From the NCBI RefSeq assembly GCF_003857055.1, contig NZ_QGSZ01000203.1, positions 62,001-126,000 of the forward strand: a stretch of DNA of 64,000 nucleotides, written 5' to 3'. This stretch comes from Micromonospora inaquosa. GTDB taxonomy: Bacteria; Actinomycetota; Actinomycetes; Mycobacteriales; Micromonosporaceae. The translations under genes and the position numbers were made by a program. The notes below the pieces were generated by a model. That model did not search any database. It worked only from the letters and a program-made list of their open reading frames with translations, and had not been told where the DNA came from. The first letter of the stretch is position 1. Each line of letters starts with the position of its first letter. Below are positions 1 to 11,641 of this stretch, piece after piece.

Positions 1-1040
<1,040 letters not shown>

Positions 1041-1046
1041 TCACAC

Positions 1047-1068
1047 CATCGATATGCATCAATCGATG
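1047..1068. promoter_or_regulatory. Inverted repeat CATCGAT-N8-ATCGATG, possible operator
   Basis: Perfect 7-bp arms with an 8-bp AT-rich centre, about 180 bases before the aldehyde dehydrogenase start. It resembles a dimeric regulator site; the regulator is unknown. Confidence 0.35.
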
Positions 1069-1246
1069 TCAGAGGTTTCCGCAGCTCACAGCATGCGTTC
1101 CTGGAAAGATCCTCGCGCCGTTCGGACGCGTCCACGGCCAGCCAGACAAACGTACTGTTGCTGACCCGCTACCGGGCGCGAGACAGTACCGCTCATCAGC
1201 GGTGCCGTCGACGCCGCCGCTCCCCGGTCAACCCTGAGGAGAAGCG

Positions 1247-2812
1247 ATGGCACTACGACTCGCCGACGGCACCGCCTGGACCGACATCCTGGCCCGCGCG
1301 GTCGCCGCCACCCCGGAGGCGTTCGGCCCCGAGGACGACGGGATCACCACCCTGCACAACCTGGTCGAGGGCGAATGGCGGGCGGTCGGCCAGCCCGCCC
1401 CGGTCCGCACCCCGGTGGACAACACCGTCCTCATCAACCTGCCCCGCCTCGACGCCGACACCGCCCGCGCCGCGGTCGCACACGCCGCCACCGCACACCG
1501 GGCCTGGGCGCAGACCCCGCTGGCCGACCGCAAAGCACGGGTCGCCGACGCCCTCGACTCACTCACCGCCCACCGCGACCTGCTCGCCCTGCTACTCGTC
1601 TGGGAGATCGGCAAGCCGTGGCGGCTGGCCTGCGCCGACGTGGACCGGGCACTCGACGGCGTCCGCTGGTACGCGGGCGAGATCGACCGGATGCTCGCCG
1701 ACGGCCGCGATCCGCTGCCCGGCCCGGTCAGCAACATCGCCTCGTGGAACTACCCGATGAGCGTCCTGGTGCACGCCGAGCTGGTGCAGCTCCTGGCCGG
1801 CAACGCGGTCATCGCCAAGACCCCGTCCCAGGGTGGCGCGGTGTGCCTGACCGTCGCGCACGCGCTGATGCGCCGGGCCGGGCTACCCGCCACCCTCGTC
1901 TCCGGCAGCGGCGCCGAGCTGTCCGAGGTGCTGGTGCGGGCACCCGAGATCGGCGCGGTGGCGTTCGTCGGCGGCCGGTCCAACGGTGGCAAGGTGGCCG
2001 CCGCGCTCCTCGACAGCGACAAGCGGCACTTCATCGAACAGGAGGGCCTCAACGCCTGGGGCATCTGGAACTTCTCCCAGTGGGACCTGCTCGCCACGCA
2101 CCTGAGGAAGGGCTTCGAGTACGGCAAGCAGCGCTGCACCGCGTACCCCCGGTTCGTGGTGCAACGTGACCTGGTCGACGAGTTCCTCGACATGTACCTG
2201 CCGGTCGTCCGCTCGGTCCGCTTCGGTCACCCGCTCGCCGTCGGCGACGACTGGGCCGCCGGTGACCCGCTGCCCGAACTGGACTTCGGGCCGCTGATCA
2301 GCGCCGCCAAGGCCGACGAGCTACGCCGCACCGTCGACGAGGCGGTCCGCGGCGGCGCGATCCCCCTGCACCGGGGCAAGCTCACCGCCGCGCCGTTCCT
2401 ACCCGGGCAGGACACGTCCGCGTACGTGGCGCCGTCGGTGCTGCTCGCCCCACCCGGACGGTCCCGGCTGATGCACGCCGAGCCGTTCGGGCCGGTCGAC
2501 ACGATCGTCGTGGTGGACACCACCGACGAACTGCTAGCCGCGATGAACGCCTCCAACGGGGCGCTGGTGGCCTCGCTGGCCTGCGACGACACCGAGGAGG
2601 CCGGCAAACTCGCGGTGGACCTGCAGGCGTTCAAGGTGGGCATCAACAAGCCGCGCTCACGCGGTGACCGGGACGAACCGTTCGGCGGCCGGGGCGCCTC
2701 CTGGAAGGGCGCGTTCGTCGGCGGCGACCTGCTGGTGCAGGCCGTCACCGTCGGCGGCGACAGCCGGCTCTACGGCAACTTCCCCGACTACAGCAGCTAC
2801 CCCGCCACCTGA
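1247..2812 (+). CDS. NAD(P)-dependent aldehyde dehydrogenase family protein
   Basis: 521 residues, a little longer than the usual 480-500. ATG 1247 follows a GAGGAGA ribosome site. ALDH motifs appear in order: the cofactor-binding region SNIASWNYPMSVLVHAELVQ (classic PWNYP), LLAGNAVIAKTPS, FVGGRSNGGKVAAALL in place of FTGS, EQEGLNAWGIWNF in place of ELGG, the catalytic Cys297 in KQRCTAYP, and AEPFGPVDTIVVV. The modified ELGG and FTGS motifs put it in a divergent subgroup, so the substrate cannot be named. It is transcribed alone, divergent from the cellulase and convergent with the ACT-GNAT gene, with a shared hairpin at its 3' end. Confidence 0.85.
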   Translation: MALRLADGTAWTDILARAVAATPEAFGPEDDGITTLHNLVEGEWRAVGQPAPVRTPVDNTVLINLPRLDADTARAAVAHAATAHRAWAQTPLADRKARVADALDSLTAHRDLLALLLVWEIGKPWRLACADVDRALDGVRWYAGEIDRMLADGRDPLPGPVSNIASWNYPMSVLVHAELVQLLAGNAVIAKTPSQGGAVCLTVAHALMRRAGLPATLVSGSGAELSEVLVRAPEIGAVAFVGGRSNGGKVAAALLDSDKRHFIEQEGLNAWGIWNFSQWDLLATHLRKGFEYGKQRCTAYPRFVVQRDLVDEFLDMYLPVVRSVRFGHPLAVGDDWAAGDPLPELDFGPLISAAKADELRRTVDEAVRGGAIPLHRGKLTAAPFLPGQDTSAYVAPSVLLAPPGRSRLMHAEPFGPVDTIVVVDTTDELLAAMNASNGALVASLACDDTEEAGKLAVDLQAFKVGINKPRSRGDRDEPFGGRGASWKGAFVGGDLLVQAVTVGGDSRLYGNFPDYSSYPAT

Positions 2813-2824
2813 GCGTCGGCGGCA

Positions 2825-2861
2825 GGAGGGGCACCGGCGTCTCACACCGAGGTGCCCCTCC
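2825..2861. terminator. Hairpin between convergent genes, probable bidirectional terminator
   Basis: Perfect 11-bp inverted repeat GGAGGGGCACC / GGTGCCCCTCC with a 15-base loop. It lies just after the aldehyde dehydrogenase stop and overlaps the last codons of the convergent ACT-GNAT gene. There is no U-run, as is common in high-G+C actinomycetes. Confidence 0.55.
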
Positions 2862-3906
2862 GGTCCGCCAGGGCGGCGACGGCGAGCGGGACCGTCACGG
2901 TGAGCAACCCGCCGTCGCGTTCCACATCGCCGGGCCGGTCCAGCCGGCGCAGCGTACGCAGCATCGGATCGTTCGTGGCCTCGACGTGCAGCACCAGCGC
3001 CGCGTACCCGGACCGGTCGGCGTGCTGAGCCAACCGGCGCAGCAACGCCGAGCCGAGCCCGCGCCGCTGCCAGTCGTCGCGCACCAGCAGCGCCACCTCG
3101 GCCTCGTCGCCCTCGCCGAGCAGGTTCGCCATGGCGACCACCGACTCGGCCGCGCCCTCGGAACCGGTGGTGGTGGCGATCAGTGTCAGCCCTCGGCTCG
3201 GCTCCAACAGCCGACGCAGGCGGGCCGGCTGCGGCAGCGCCGCCCCGCCCAGGTAACGCCGCTGCCGGCTGCGCGGTGAGCACGCCTCGTGCAGCTCCAC
3301 GACACCGGACAGATCGTGGGCGCTGGCCGGCCGGACGGCCACCTCCGCGCCGTGCGGCAGCACCAGGGTGACCTGTTCGGCGGCCCGGCGCGCCACGGTG
3401 GCGGCCAGCTCGACCAGGGCCTGCGCCCGCGCGTACTCCGCCGGGGTGAAGTCCGGCGCGACCCGACGCAGCGCGAACGAACCGCCCGCCGGGTCGGCCA
3501 GCAACATGCCGGCCCCGGTGATCCCCCGTTCGGCGCCGACCGACGCTGGCCGCCAGCTGACGACGTCGGCACTGAGCAGGGCCCGCAACGCCTCGCCCGT
3601 CGCGTCCGGGTCACGCACCAGCCGGTTGGCCAGCCCGAGCACCCGGGTGGGCTGGTCGGCCAGACCACGCGCCTCGCTGCGCGCCACCCAGCAGTCCCGG
3701 CCCCGACCCCGCTCAACGGCGGCGATCAGCTCGGCCTCGTCGAGCGCGTCCGGCGCGTCGACCAGGAAGTCGTCCACCGCGCCCTGCTCGGTGGGTTGCA
3801 CCTGCACGGTGAGGATGTTGACCCCGCGCAGCGCGAGACTCGCCGTGAGCACCGACAGGTAACCCGGTCGGTCGTCCACCGTCGCCCGGATCCGCCACAA
3901 CGTCAT
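2842..3906 (-). CDS. ACT domain - GAF-like region - GNAT acetyltransferase fusion
   Basis: 354 residues, ATG 3906. The N-terminus (about 1-80) is an ACT domain: RIRATVDDRPGYLSVLTASL, then NILTVQVQP and VDDFLVDAPD. A middle region (about 85-195) resembles the GAF-like part of the neighbouring ACT protein. The C-terminus (about 200-330) is a GNAT acetyltransferase with the acetyl-CoA loop RDDWQRRGLGSALLRRLAQH. ACT domains usually bind amino acids, so a ligand-gated acetyltransferase acting on protein or small-molecule amines is a reasonable inference, as in actinobacterial amino-acid-binding-domain GNAT lysine acetyltransferases. It follows the paralogous ACT gene on the same strand after 89 bases, so the two may be co-transcribed. 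Confidence 0.75.
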   Translation of the reverse strand: MTLWRIRATVDDRPGYLSVLTASLALRGVNILTVQVQPTEQGAVDDFLVDAPDALDEAELIAAVERGRGRDCWVARSEARGLADQPTRVLGLANRLVRDPDATGEALRALLSADVVSWRPASVGAERGITGAGMLLADPAGGSFALRRVAPDFTPAEYARAQALVELAATVARRAAEQVTLVLPHGAEVAVRPASAHDLSGVVELHEACSPRSRQRRYLGGAALPQPARLRRLLEPSRGLTLIATTTGSEGAAESVVAMANLLGEGDEAEVALLVRDDWQRRGLGSALLRRLAQHADRSGYAALVLHVEATNDPMLRTLRRLDRPGDVERDGGLLTVTVPLAVAALADRRGTSV

Positions 3907-3995
3907 GGTTGGCTCCCTTCCCCGACAAGAGCCTCACCCCCGCCTGTTGCCGCCCGGTTGCCCGGCGGTGTCGGCCCGGGAACTCCTCGGGACGG

Positions 3996-4697
3996 TCAGG
4001 GGCCGGCGACCACCGGCGGCGCGCCGACGAGATCGAGGCGGTCACCGAGGATCACCGCGCAGGCACGGACGAGCTGGGTCAGCCGATCCACCTCGGTGCT
4101 GTGGAACGCCGCGGCGGAGAGGGTCTCGCTGCGCTCGCGGGCCGTCACCAGCACCAGGCCCGCCCGGCCGAACGGCGCGATCGCGTGGTGGGTGCCCTCA
4201 GGTGTGGTCATCGACCGACCGCGCAGCGGAGTCACCTCCGGCAACCGCAGGGGTACGGGAGTACGCCAGCTCGCGTGCCCCACCGTCGCCCCGCCACCGC
4301 CGGTGCGCGAGGCCCAGTCGACCGGCACCACCGCGGCCACGGCCCAGTCGGCGGCCAGCAGCCCGGGCACCGCGTCGACCAGGGTGGCCAACCCGTCGGC
4401 CGGGTTGGCCGCGACCTGAGCCAGCAGCTCTGCGTCCTGGCCGGTGGTGGTGGGCGCGCCGATCGCCCGCCACACACCGTCCACCCGCACCCCCGGTATC
4501 GCCGCGAGGCCGGCCAGCAGCCGCTCCACCCGGGCCGCGCCCGGCCAGACGACCGTGAAGTCGTCCACCGCGCGCCCGCCGAGCCGTTCGAGGACCACCA
4601 CCTGGACGATGTCCGCCCCGGAGACGCCCAACGTGCGGGCGACCTGACCGAGGGTGCCCGGACGGTCCGGCAGGGTGACCCGAACTCGCAGCAACAT
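3996..4697 (-). CDS. ACT domain protein with C-terminal GAF-like region
   Basis: 233 residues. The start is ATG 4697, chosen because GGAGGGAC lies just upstream and the ACT domain begins at once; the frame is open for 80 more codons upstream but without support. ACT domain at about 1-75 (RVRVTLPDRPGTLGQVARTL, VDDFTVVWPG). The rest has an alternating helix/strand pattern and a terminal helix (STEVDRLTQLVRACAVIL) like a GAF sensor. There is no catalytic domain. It looks like a shortened paralogue of the ACT-GNAT protein just downstream and may be its regulatory partner or a separate amino-acid sensor. Function inferred only. Confidence 0.65.
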   Translation of the reverse strand: MLLRVRVTLPDRPGTLGQVARTLGVSGADIVQVVVLERLGGRAVDDFTVVWPGAARVERLLAGLAAIPGVRVDGVWRAIGAPTTTGQDAELLAQVAANPADGLATLVDAVPGLLAADWAVAAVVPVDWASRTGGGGATVGHASWRTPVPLRLPEVTPLRGRSMTTPEGTHHAIAPFGRAGLVLVTARERSETLSAAAFHSTEVDRLTQLVRACAVILGDRLDLVGAPPVVAGP

Positions 4698-4855
4698 GTC
4701 TGTCCCTCCGCTCGGCGGGCCGGCGAAAGGACGGCCGGCAGGCTGAACCCAGCCTGGTCGTTGACCATTTCGTCCCTGTTGCAGGGGCATGTCCCGAGCG
4801 GAAATTCGCTCACCGGCAACCGGCTGGTTTCGGAAGGTGGGGCGGACGCCGACGC

Positions 4856-6580
4856 TCAGGGCAGCCCGCCCAGGGGCAGGATCGGTGTCGTGGCGAGCTG
4901 TGCGTGGTAATCGGCGGCGGACGTCTCGCGACCCCACTGGGGCATTCCGGCGGGCAGGTCCAGCCGGTCGGTTTCCACCTCGATGAGTGTCAACTGGGCC
5001 GGGGGTCCGTCGATGCCGGCCAGGATGGCGGCCAGCTCGCCCTCGGTACGGGCGAGGTGGGCGGTGAAGGCCCTGTCCCGTGCGAACACCGCTGGCAGTT
5101 CCGTGTACCGCCAGTTGTCGACGTCGTTGTAAGGCTGATGCCGTCCATCGATTGCCCGCTCGACGGTGTAGCCACCGTTGTTGACGACGATGATGATCGG
5201 GCGTTGGTTCGTGGCGAGCATCCGGCTGATCTCCTGCACCGTCAGTTGAAGAGATCCGTCGCCGGTGACCAGCACCGTCCGTCGATCCGGTGCCGCCACC
5301 GCCGCGCCGAAGGCGGCCGGGGTGGCGTAGCCGATCGAGCCCCAGATGGGCGGCTCCACGACGGTGACCCCGGCGGGCAGCCGCATCGTCGCCGCGCCGA
5401 AGGACGGGGTGCCGGTTTCCGGGACGAAGATGTCTCCCTCGCGCAGCATGCTCTGGATCGCCGGCCAGAGCCGTGCCTGCTGGATCGGTTGGTTGCTCGA
5501 CGGATCGAGTACGGGCGGGTCACCCGCCAGCAGCGGCGCGCGCGACCAGTCAGCCGTACGGTTCGGGGCGATCTCGTGTAGGCACCGCAGCGCCGCCGGT
5601 AACGCGACCGGGGCGAAGCGGGTGCCGGCGACGACGGCGGCGTCCCGGTGCAGGCTGATGACCCGGTCCACCTTCAGGTCGGCGGTGAACAGGCCGTCCC
5701 AGTCGAAGAACGTGGTGCCCACGCAGACCAGTGCGTCCGCGCCCTCTACGACCTCACCGACCTCGTCGGGGCTGTCGCCGCCGTTGTAGATGCCCACGTA
5801 GTGGGGGTCGGACTCATCGACCAGTCCCCGTCCCAGCGACTGCGCGGCGACCGGCCAGTTCCGTTCGGCGGCCATGGCGGTGACGGCAGCGCCGAGGTTG
5901 AAGCGGATCGGCAGGTTTCCCACCAGCATGGCCGGCCGCTCGGCACCGGCGAGCAGTCGCCGGGCGGCGGCGGCGAAGGCGTCGAGCTGCCCGGGCGCCA
6001 CGACCGGCTCGGGGCGGCTGAACCGTTGCCCCGGCACGGCAACCTCCGCATGGGCCACGTCGCCGGGTATCCGGATGTAGACCGGACGCTGCTGCGACCA
6101 GCACTCGGTGAGCACCCGGTCGACCTCCCCCAGAGCGTTCTGGGAGGTCAGCGAGGTCTGGGCGACTGTCACCTCGCGTGCCACCCGTACCCAGTGGTCG
6201 AAGTCGCCGTCGGCGAGCGAGTGGTGCATGGAGGTGTGCTGCCGCATGATCTCCTCGGTCGGACCGCCGACGATCGAGACGATGGGTACCGACTCCGCCA
6301 TGGCCCCGGCCAGCGCGTTGACCGCCGACAGCTCACCGGGACCGAACGTCGTGAGGATCGCGGCCACGCCGGTGAGGCGGGCGTATCCGTCGGCGCTGAA
6401 GCCGGCGTTGAGCTCGTTGCAACTACCGACCCACTCGATCCCGTCGAACGCCTCGATCTGGTCGAGGAAGTCCATGTTGTAGTCCCCCGGCAACCCGAAG
6501 ACATGGCGCACCCCGAGGTCGTGAAGCCGGCTGAGCAACAGCTCGCCGACCGTCGTCGTGCCCCTGCTCGCCTTCGCCAC
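4856..6580 (-). CDS. Thiamine-diphosphate-dependent 2-oxoacid decarboxylase (pyruvate/indolepyruvate decarboxylase type)
   Basis: 574 residues, GTG 6580. N-terminal ThDP domain with LHDLGVRHVFGLPGDYNMDF and the ylide-activating Glu in CNELNAGFSADGYAR. The paired histidines of decarboxylases are present (HTSMHHSLADGDF), which distinguishes it from acetolactate synthases. A central Rossmann-like domain follows, then the C-terminal ThDP/Mg motif GDGSLQLTVQEISRMLATNQ ending in VVNNGGYTVE. Family members decarboxylate pyruvate, indolepyruvate, phenylpyruvate or branched-chain oxoacids to aldehydes; the substrate cannot be fixed here. Two ACT (amino-acid-sensing) proteins follow on the same strand, which fits a role in amino-acid-derived oxoacid metabolism. 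Confidence 0.88.
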   Translation of the reverse strand: MAKASRGTTTVGELLLSRLHDLGVRHVFGLPGDYNMDFLDQIEAFDGIEWVGSCNELNAGFSADGYARLTGVAAILTTFGPGELSAVNALAGAMAESVPIVSIVGGPTEEIMRQHTSMHHSLADGDFDHWVRVAREVTVAQTSLTSQNALGEVDRVLTECWSQQRPVYIRIPGDVAHAEVAVPGQRFSRPEPVVAPGQLDAFAAAARRLLAGAERPAMLVGNLPIRFNLGAAVTAMAAERNWPVAAQSLGRGLVDESDPHYVGIYNGGDSPDEVGEVVEGADALVCVGTTFFDWDGLFTADLKVDRVISLHRDAAVVAGTRFAPVALPAALRCLHEIAPNRTADWSRAPLLAGDPPVLDPSSNQPIQQARLWPAIQSMLREGDIFVPETGTPSFGAATMRLPAGVTVVEPPIWGSIGYATPAAFGAAVAAPDRRTVLVTGDGSLQLTVQEISRMLATNQRPIIIVVNNGGYTVERAIDGRHQPYNDVDNWRYTELPAVFARDRAFTAHLARTEGELAAILAGIDGPPAQLTLIEVETDRLDLPAGMPQWGRETSAADYHAQLATTPILPLGGLP

Positions 6581-6746
6581 GATTGACCCCCGCCGCTCCG
6601 GAGACCGCCTCCGCGATCCGCCACCCAGACGATATCTAGGCAGTTGCCGGAAAGATGGGGATTATCCGCCATGGCGGCTCAGTCGACGGCGGCGCTACGT
6701 CCGAGCGGTCGAACCCCTCCCGACGACGCGTCCAGTGAATCTGACC

Positions 6747-6775
6747 TTGACAACGTGAACGAGCTGCCATCAACT
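6747..6775 (+). promoter_or_regulatory. Promoter of the phosphotransferase/acyl-CoA dehydrogenase pair (leaderless layout)
   Basis: TTGACA (6747-6752), 17-bp spacer, TCAACT (6770-6775), then six bases to ATG 6782. Transcription would begin at or next to the start codon, and no ribosome site is present. Confidence 0.6.
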
Positions 6776-6781
6776 GGTCGG

Positions 6782-7860
6782 ATGAGTGATCCGGCCGTCG
6801 ATGCGTCGCGGCCGGAGGCCGTTCCCGTCTCACCAGCGGGTCTGGCCCTGGACCGGCTCGCCGACTATCTGGCCCGGCACCGACCCGAGTTGGCCACCGG
6901 GCCGTTGCACGCCCAGCTGATCGCCGGCGGCAAATCCAACCTCACCTACCTGCTGCGCCTCGGCGACCGTGAGGTCGTGCTGCGCCGCCCCCCGCTGGGG
7001 CACGTGCTGGCGACAGCGCACGACATGGCCCGCGAGTTCCGGGTCATCTCGGCGCTGGCCCCGACCGAGGTGCCGGTGCCCGGCGCGCTGCTGCTCTGCA
7101 CCGACCCCGACGTCCTCGGTGCCCCGTTCTACCTGATGGAACGGATGCCCGGCGAGGTGTTCCGCACCCGCGCGCAGACCGACCCGCTGGGCGACGAGCG
7201 CCGCCGGGCCCTCGCCATGGCGATGATGGACACGCTCGCCGCGCTGCACACCGTTGAGCCGTCCACCGTCGGGTTGGCTGACTTCGGCCGCCCCGAGGGC
7301 TACCTCGCCCGGCAGGTGCGCCGCTGGGCCGGGCAGCTCGACCGCTCCCGCAGCCGCCCACTGCCCGGCATCGACGAGCTGCGTGACCTGCTCGCGGCGA
7401 CCGCCCCGGAAGGCGCCAACGCCGGCCGGATCGTGCACGGCGACTACCGGCTGGACAACCTCCTCGCCTCGGCCGACCCGGTCGCCGTGCACGCGGTGCT
7501 CGACTGGGAGATGGCCACCCTCGGTGACCCCCTCGCCGACCTGGGGCTGCTGCTGACGTACTGGGACGTGCTCGGCGGCAGCGACACCGCCGCGGGCAAC
7601 CCCGTCGCCGACGGGCTCGGCCCCCGCGCCGGCTTCCCCACCGGCAGCGAACTGATCGACAGGTACGCCGGGCGCAGCGACGTCGACGTCGGGCCACTGC
7701 ACTGGCACGTGGCGCTGGGCTGTTTCAAACTCGCTGTCATCTGCGAGGGCATCCACTACCGCCACACGCTCGGGCAGACGCTCGGCGAGGGCTTCGACCG
7801 GATCGGCGAGATGGTGGCACCGCTGGTCACGCACGGGCTGACCGCCGCCAGGGAGCGGTG

Positions 7861-7861
<1 letters not shown>
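6782..7861 (+). CDS. Aminoglycoside-phosphotransferase-like kinase paired with an acyl-CoA dehydrogenase
   Basis: 359 residues from ATG 6782; the frame is open upstream to a TTG at 6644, but a promoter-like element ends six bases before 6782. APH/choline-kinase fold: ATP-binding loop [21 protein letters not shown], hinge [10 protein letters not shown], catalytic loop [12 protein letters not shown] (Asp and Asn) and metal site [19 protein letters not shown]. Its stop overlaps the next gene's start (TGATG). In animal ACAD10/ACAD11 the same kinase and dehydrogenase are one polypeptide that processes 4-hydroxyacyl-CoAs via a phosphorylated intermediate, and the Pseudomonas levulinate pathway uses a related kinase. 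A 4-hydroxyacyl-CoA kinase role is therefore likely but unproven. Confidence 0.8.
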
Positions 7862-9072
<1,211 letters not shown>

Positions 9073-9090
9073 CCCCCCAGGGGGTGGGGG

Positions 9091-10137
9091 TCAGGCGGAG
9101 GCCCGGTGGACCAGTTGGGTGTCCAGGAGGATGTGGGAGGCGGGTAGCTCCTCGCCACGGATCCGGGCCACCAGCAGGCGTGCCATCTGCCGGCCCATCT
9201 CCTCCACCGGCTGGAAGACCGTGGTCAGCGGCGGCTCCGCCTGTCGGGCGATCGTCGCGTCGTCGAACCCGATCACCGCGACGTCGCGCGGCACCCGCCG
9301 GCCGGCCTCGCGCAGGGTACGCAGCGCGCCGAACGCCATCAGGTCGGAGGCGACGAACACCGCGTCCAGGTCCGGGCAGACGTCCAGCAGCCGACGCATG
9401 CCGGCCGCGCCGCTGCCCTCGCTGAAGTCGCCGTACGCGATCAGGTCGGGGTTGACGCTGGCCCCGGTGGCCTTGACCGCCTCGGTGTAGCCGGCCAACC
9501 GGGCCAGACCGGCGCCCATGTCCTGCGGACCGGCGATGGTGGCGACGCGTCGCCGCCCCTGCCCCGTCAGATACTCCACCGCCTGCCGGGCCCCGCCAAC
9601 GTTGTCCACGTCGACAAACCAGGCCGGTTGGGCTCCGGGTTGCAGCATGCGGGCGGGCCGACCGCCGAGCACGGCGGGCAGGCCGCGCTCCTCCAGCAAC
9701 GTCGGCAGCGGGTCGGAGTCGTGCAACGACAACAGCAGGACGCCGTCGACGTGCTGGTTGGTGAGGTGGTGCTCGACCCGCTCCCGTTCCACCGGCGACT
9801 GCGCCATGGCCAGCCAGAGCTGCATGGGCGTCTCCAGCAGCCCGGAGCTGATCCCCCGCACGATCGAGGCGAAGAACGGCTCGGTGAAGACCCGCTCGCC
9901 GGATTCGGACACCACCAGCGCGACCGAGTCGGTCCGCTGGGTGACGAGCGCACGGGCGGCCCGGTTCGGCACGTACCCCAGCTCGGCGATGGCCTGTTGG
10001 ACCGCGGCCCGGGCCTCCGGGCTGACCTGGGGCGAGCCGTTGACCACGCGGGAGACCGTGCCCCGACCGACGCCGGCACGCGCCGCGACCGCGTCGAGGG
10101 TCGGGCGCCCGAGCGACCGGGTGCGCTGCGTTGTCAT
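9091..10137 (-). CDS. cebR: LacI-family repressor, CebR-like
   Basis: 348 residues, ATG 10137 with a GGAGGAG ribosome site. N-terminal LacI helix-turn-helix and hinge: RPTLDAVAARAGVGRGTVSR, VVNGSPQVSPEARAAVQQAI, LGYVPNRAARALVTQ. A periplasmic-binding-protein-like ligand domain follows (SVALVVSESGERVFTEPFF ... AVFVASDLMAFGALRTLREA ... IGFDDATIARQAEPPLTTV). CebR of Streptomyces represses cellulose and cellobiose genes and is released by cellobiose. The gene follows bglC on the same strand and three CebR-type palindromes lie in the window. It is the last gene of the cluster, 82 bases after bglC, and none of the palindromes precedes it. Confidence 0.88.
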   Translation of the reverse strand: MTTQRTRSLGRPTLDAVAARAGVGRGTVSRVVNGSPQVSPEARAAVQQAIAELGYVPNRAARALVTQRTDSVALVVSESGERVFTEPFFASIVRGISSGLLETPMQLWLAMAQSPVERERVEHHLTNQHVDGVLLLSLHDSDPLPTLLEERGLPAVLGGRPARMLQPGAQPAWFVDVDNVGGARQAVEYLTGQGRRRVATIAGPQDMGAGLARLAGYTEAVKATGASVNPDLIAYGDFSEGSGAAGMRRLLDVCPDLDAVFVASDLMAFGALRTLREAGRRVPRDVAVIGFDDATIARQAEPPLTTVFQPVEEMGRQMARLLVARIRGEELPASHILLDTQLVHRASA

Positions 10138-10219
10138 CGTCTGCTCCTCCGACGGCGGGCGGACCCGGCGCCACCTGCGAGAGGTGGACGCCGGGGCCGT
10201 CCTGATGGCTGGCCCGAGC

Positions 10220-11641
10220 CTATTGTGCGGCCAGACCGTTGCGCCGGATCACCGAGGCGTACCACTTGGCGCTGGACTTGGGAGTGCGGACCTGGCTGTC
10301 ATAGTCGACGTGGATCATGCCGAATCGCTTGGTGTAACCCCAGGCCCACTCGAAATTATCCAACAACGACCAGGCAAAGTATCCCCGCAGGGGCACCCCG
10401 GCGTCGATCGCCTCGTGGGCGGCGCGCAGGTGTGCGTCGAAGTAGGCCAGCCGATCGACGTCGTCGACCTGCCCGTCGACCACCGAGTCGACGAACGCGG
10501 AACCGTTTTCGGTGACGTACAAGGGCAGGTCGGTGTAGCCGTGCACCCGACGCAGCGTCTCGGTCAGGCCCGGGGCGTCGATCTCCCAGCCCATGTCGGT
10601 GACCGGAACGCCGCGGGTGACGAACCGGACGTCCTCGCTGCCCGGCCAGCACGACGGGGCCGGGTCGGCCTCGACGCCCTCGACCGGTGCGGCGACCACG
10701 TGCCGGCTGTAGTAGTTGACCCCGACCAGGTCCAGCGGCGTGGAGATGGTCGCCAGGTCGCCGTCGCGCACGTGGTCGAAGTCGGTCACCGTGCTGAGGT
10801 CGGCCACCAGGTCCTCCGGGTACGACCCGCGCAGCAGCGGGTCCAGGAAAAACCGGTTGGCCAACCCGTCGATCCGCCGGGCCGCGTCGACGTCGGCGGA
10901 GGTGTCGCTGGCCGGGTCGACCGGATAGAGGTTGACGGTCACGCCCACCTCGGCGCCCGGCCGGGCGGCCCGCAACGCCTGCACGGCCAGGCCGTGCCCG
11001 AGCATCAGGTGATGGCCGGCGCGTACCGCGTCCGCTCCGTTGGTGCGGCCGGGCGCGTGCACACCGGAGCCGTAGCCGAGGAACGCTGAGCACCACGGCT
11101 CGTTCAGCGTGGTCCAGTAACGCACCCGGTCACCGAGCGCGTCGGCCATCACTGTCGTGTAGTCGGCGAACCGGGCCGCGGTGTCCCGGACCGGCCAACC
11201 GCCGGCGTCTTCCAGCGGCTGCGGCAGATCCCAGTGGTAGAGGGTCAGCCACGGCTCGATGCCGTTGGCCAGCAACTCGTCGACCAGCCGGCGGTAGAAG
11301 TCCAACCCCTGCGGGTTGACCGCACCTCTGCCGCCGGGCTGCACCCGGGACCAGGAGACCGAGAAACGGTACGACTTCAGGCCCAGCTCGGCCATCAGCG
11401 CGACGTCCTCGCCGAGGCGGTGGTAGTGGTCGCACGCCACATCCCCGGTGTGCCCGGCGACGACCCGGCCCTCGGTGTGGCTGAAGGTGTCCCAGATCGA
11501 CGGGGCGCGGCCGTCCTCGGCCGCCGCCCCCTCGATCTGGTACGCCGCCGTCGCGGCCCCCCAGAGGAAGCCGGGTGGAAAGGTCAGCCCGGAGCGCTCG
11601 TCGAGGACGTCGACGGCGGGTGGGCTGGCGGGGTTGCTCAC
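10220..11641 (-). CDS. bglC: Beta-glucosidase, GH1 family
   Basis: 473 residues. GTG 11641 overlaps the cebG stop (GTGA); the frame stays open upstream inside cebG, but GH1 homology starts here with [20 protein letters not shown]. The acid/base Glu181 is in TTLNEPW and the nucleophile Glu378 in YVTENGSAF, both intact; the C-terminal GH1 signature [20 protein letters not shown] is also present. No signal peptide, so it acts in the cytoplasm on cellobiose brought in by CebEFG, releasing glucose and lowering the CebR inducer. The operon position after cebG matches Streptomyces bglC. Confidence 0.92.
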   Translation of the reverse strand: MSNPASPPAVDVLDERSGLTFPPGFLWGAATAAYQIEGAAAEDGRAPSIWDTFSHTEGRVVAGHTGDVACDHYHRLGEDVALMAELGLKSYRFSVSWSRVQPGGRGAVNPQGLDFYRRLVDELLANGIEPWLTLYHWDLPQPLEDAGGWPVRDTAARFADYTTVMADALGDRVRYWTTLNEPWCSAFLGYGSGVHAPGRTNGADAVRAGHHLMLGHGLAVQALRAARPGAEVGVTVNLYPVDPASDTSADVDAARRIDGLANRFFLDPLLRGSYPEDLVADLSTVTDFDHVRDGDLATISTPLDLVGVNYYSRHVVAAPVEGVEADPAPSCWPGSEDVRFVTRGVPVTDMGWEIDAPGLTETLRRVHGYTDLPLYVTENGSAFVDSVVDGQVDDVDRLAYFDAHLRAAHEAIDAGVPLRGYFAWSLLDNFEWAWGYTKRFGMIHVDYDSQVRTPKSSAKWYASVIRRNGLAAQ

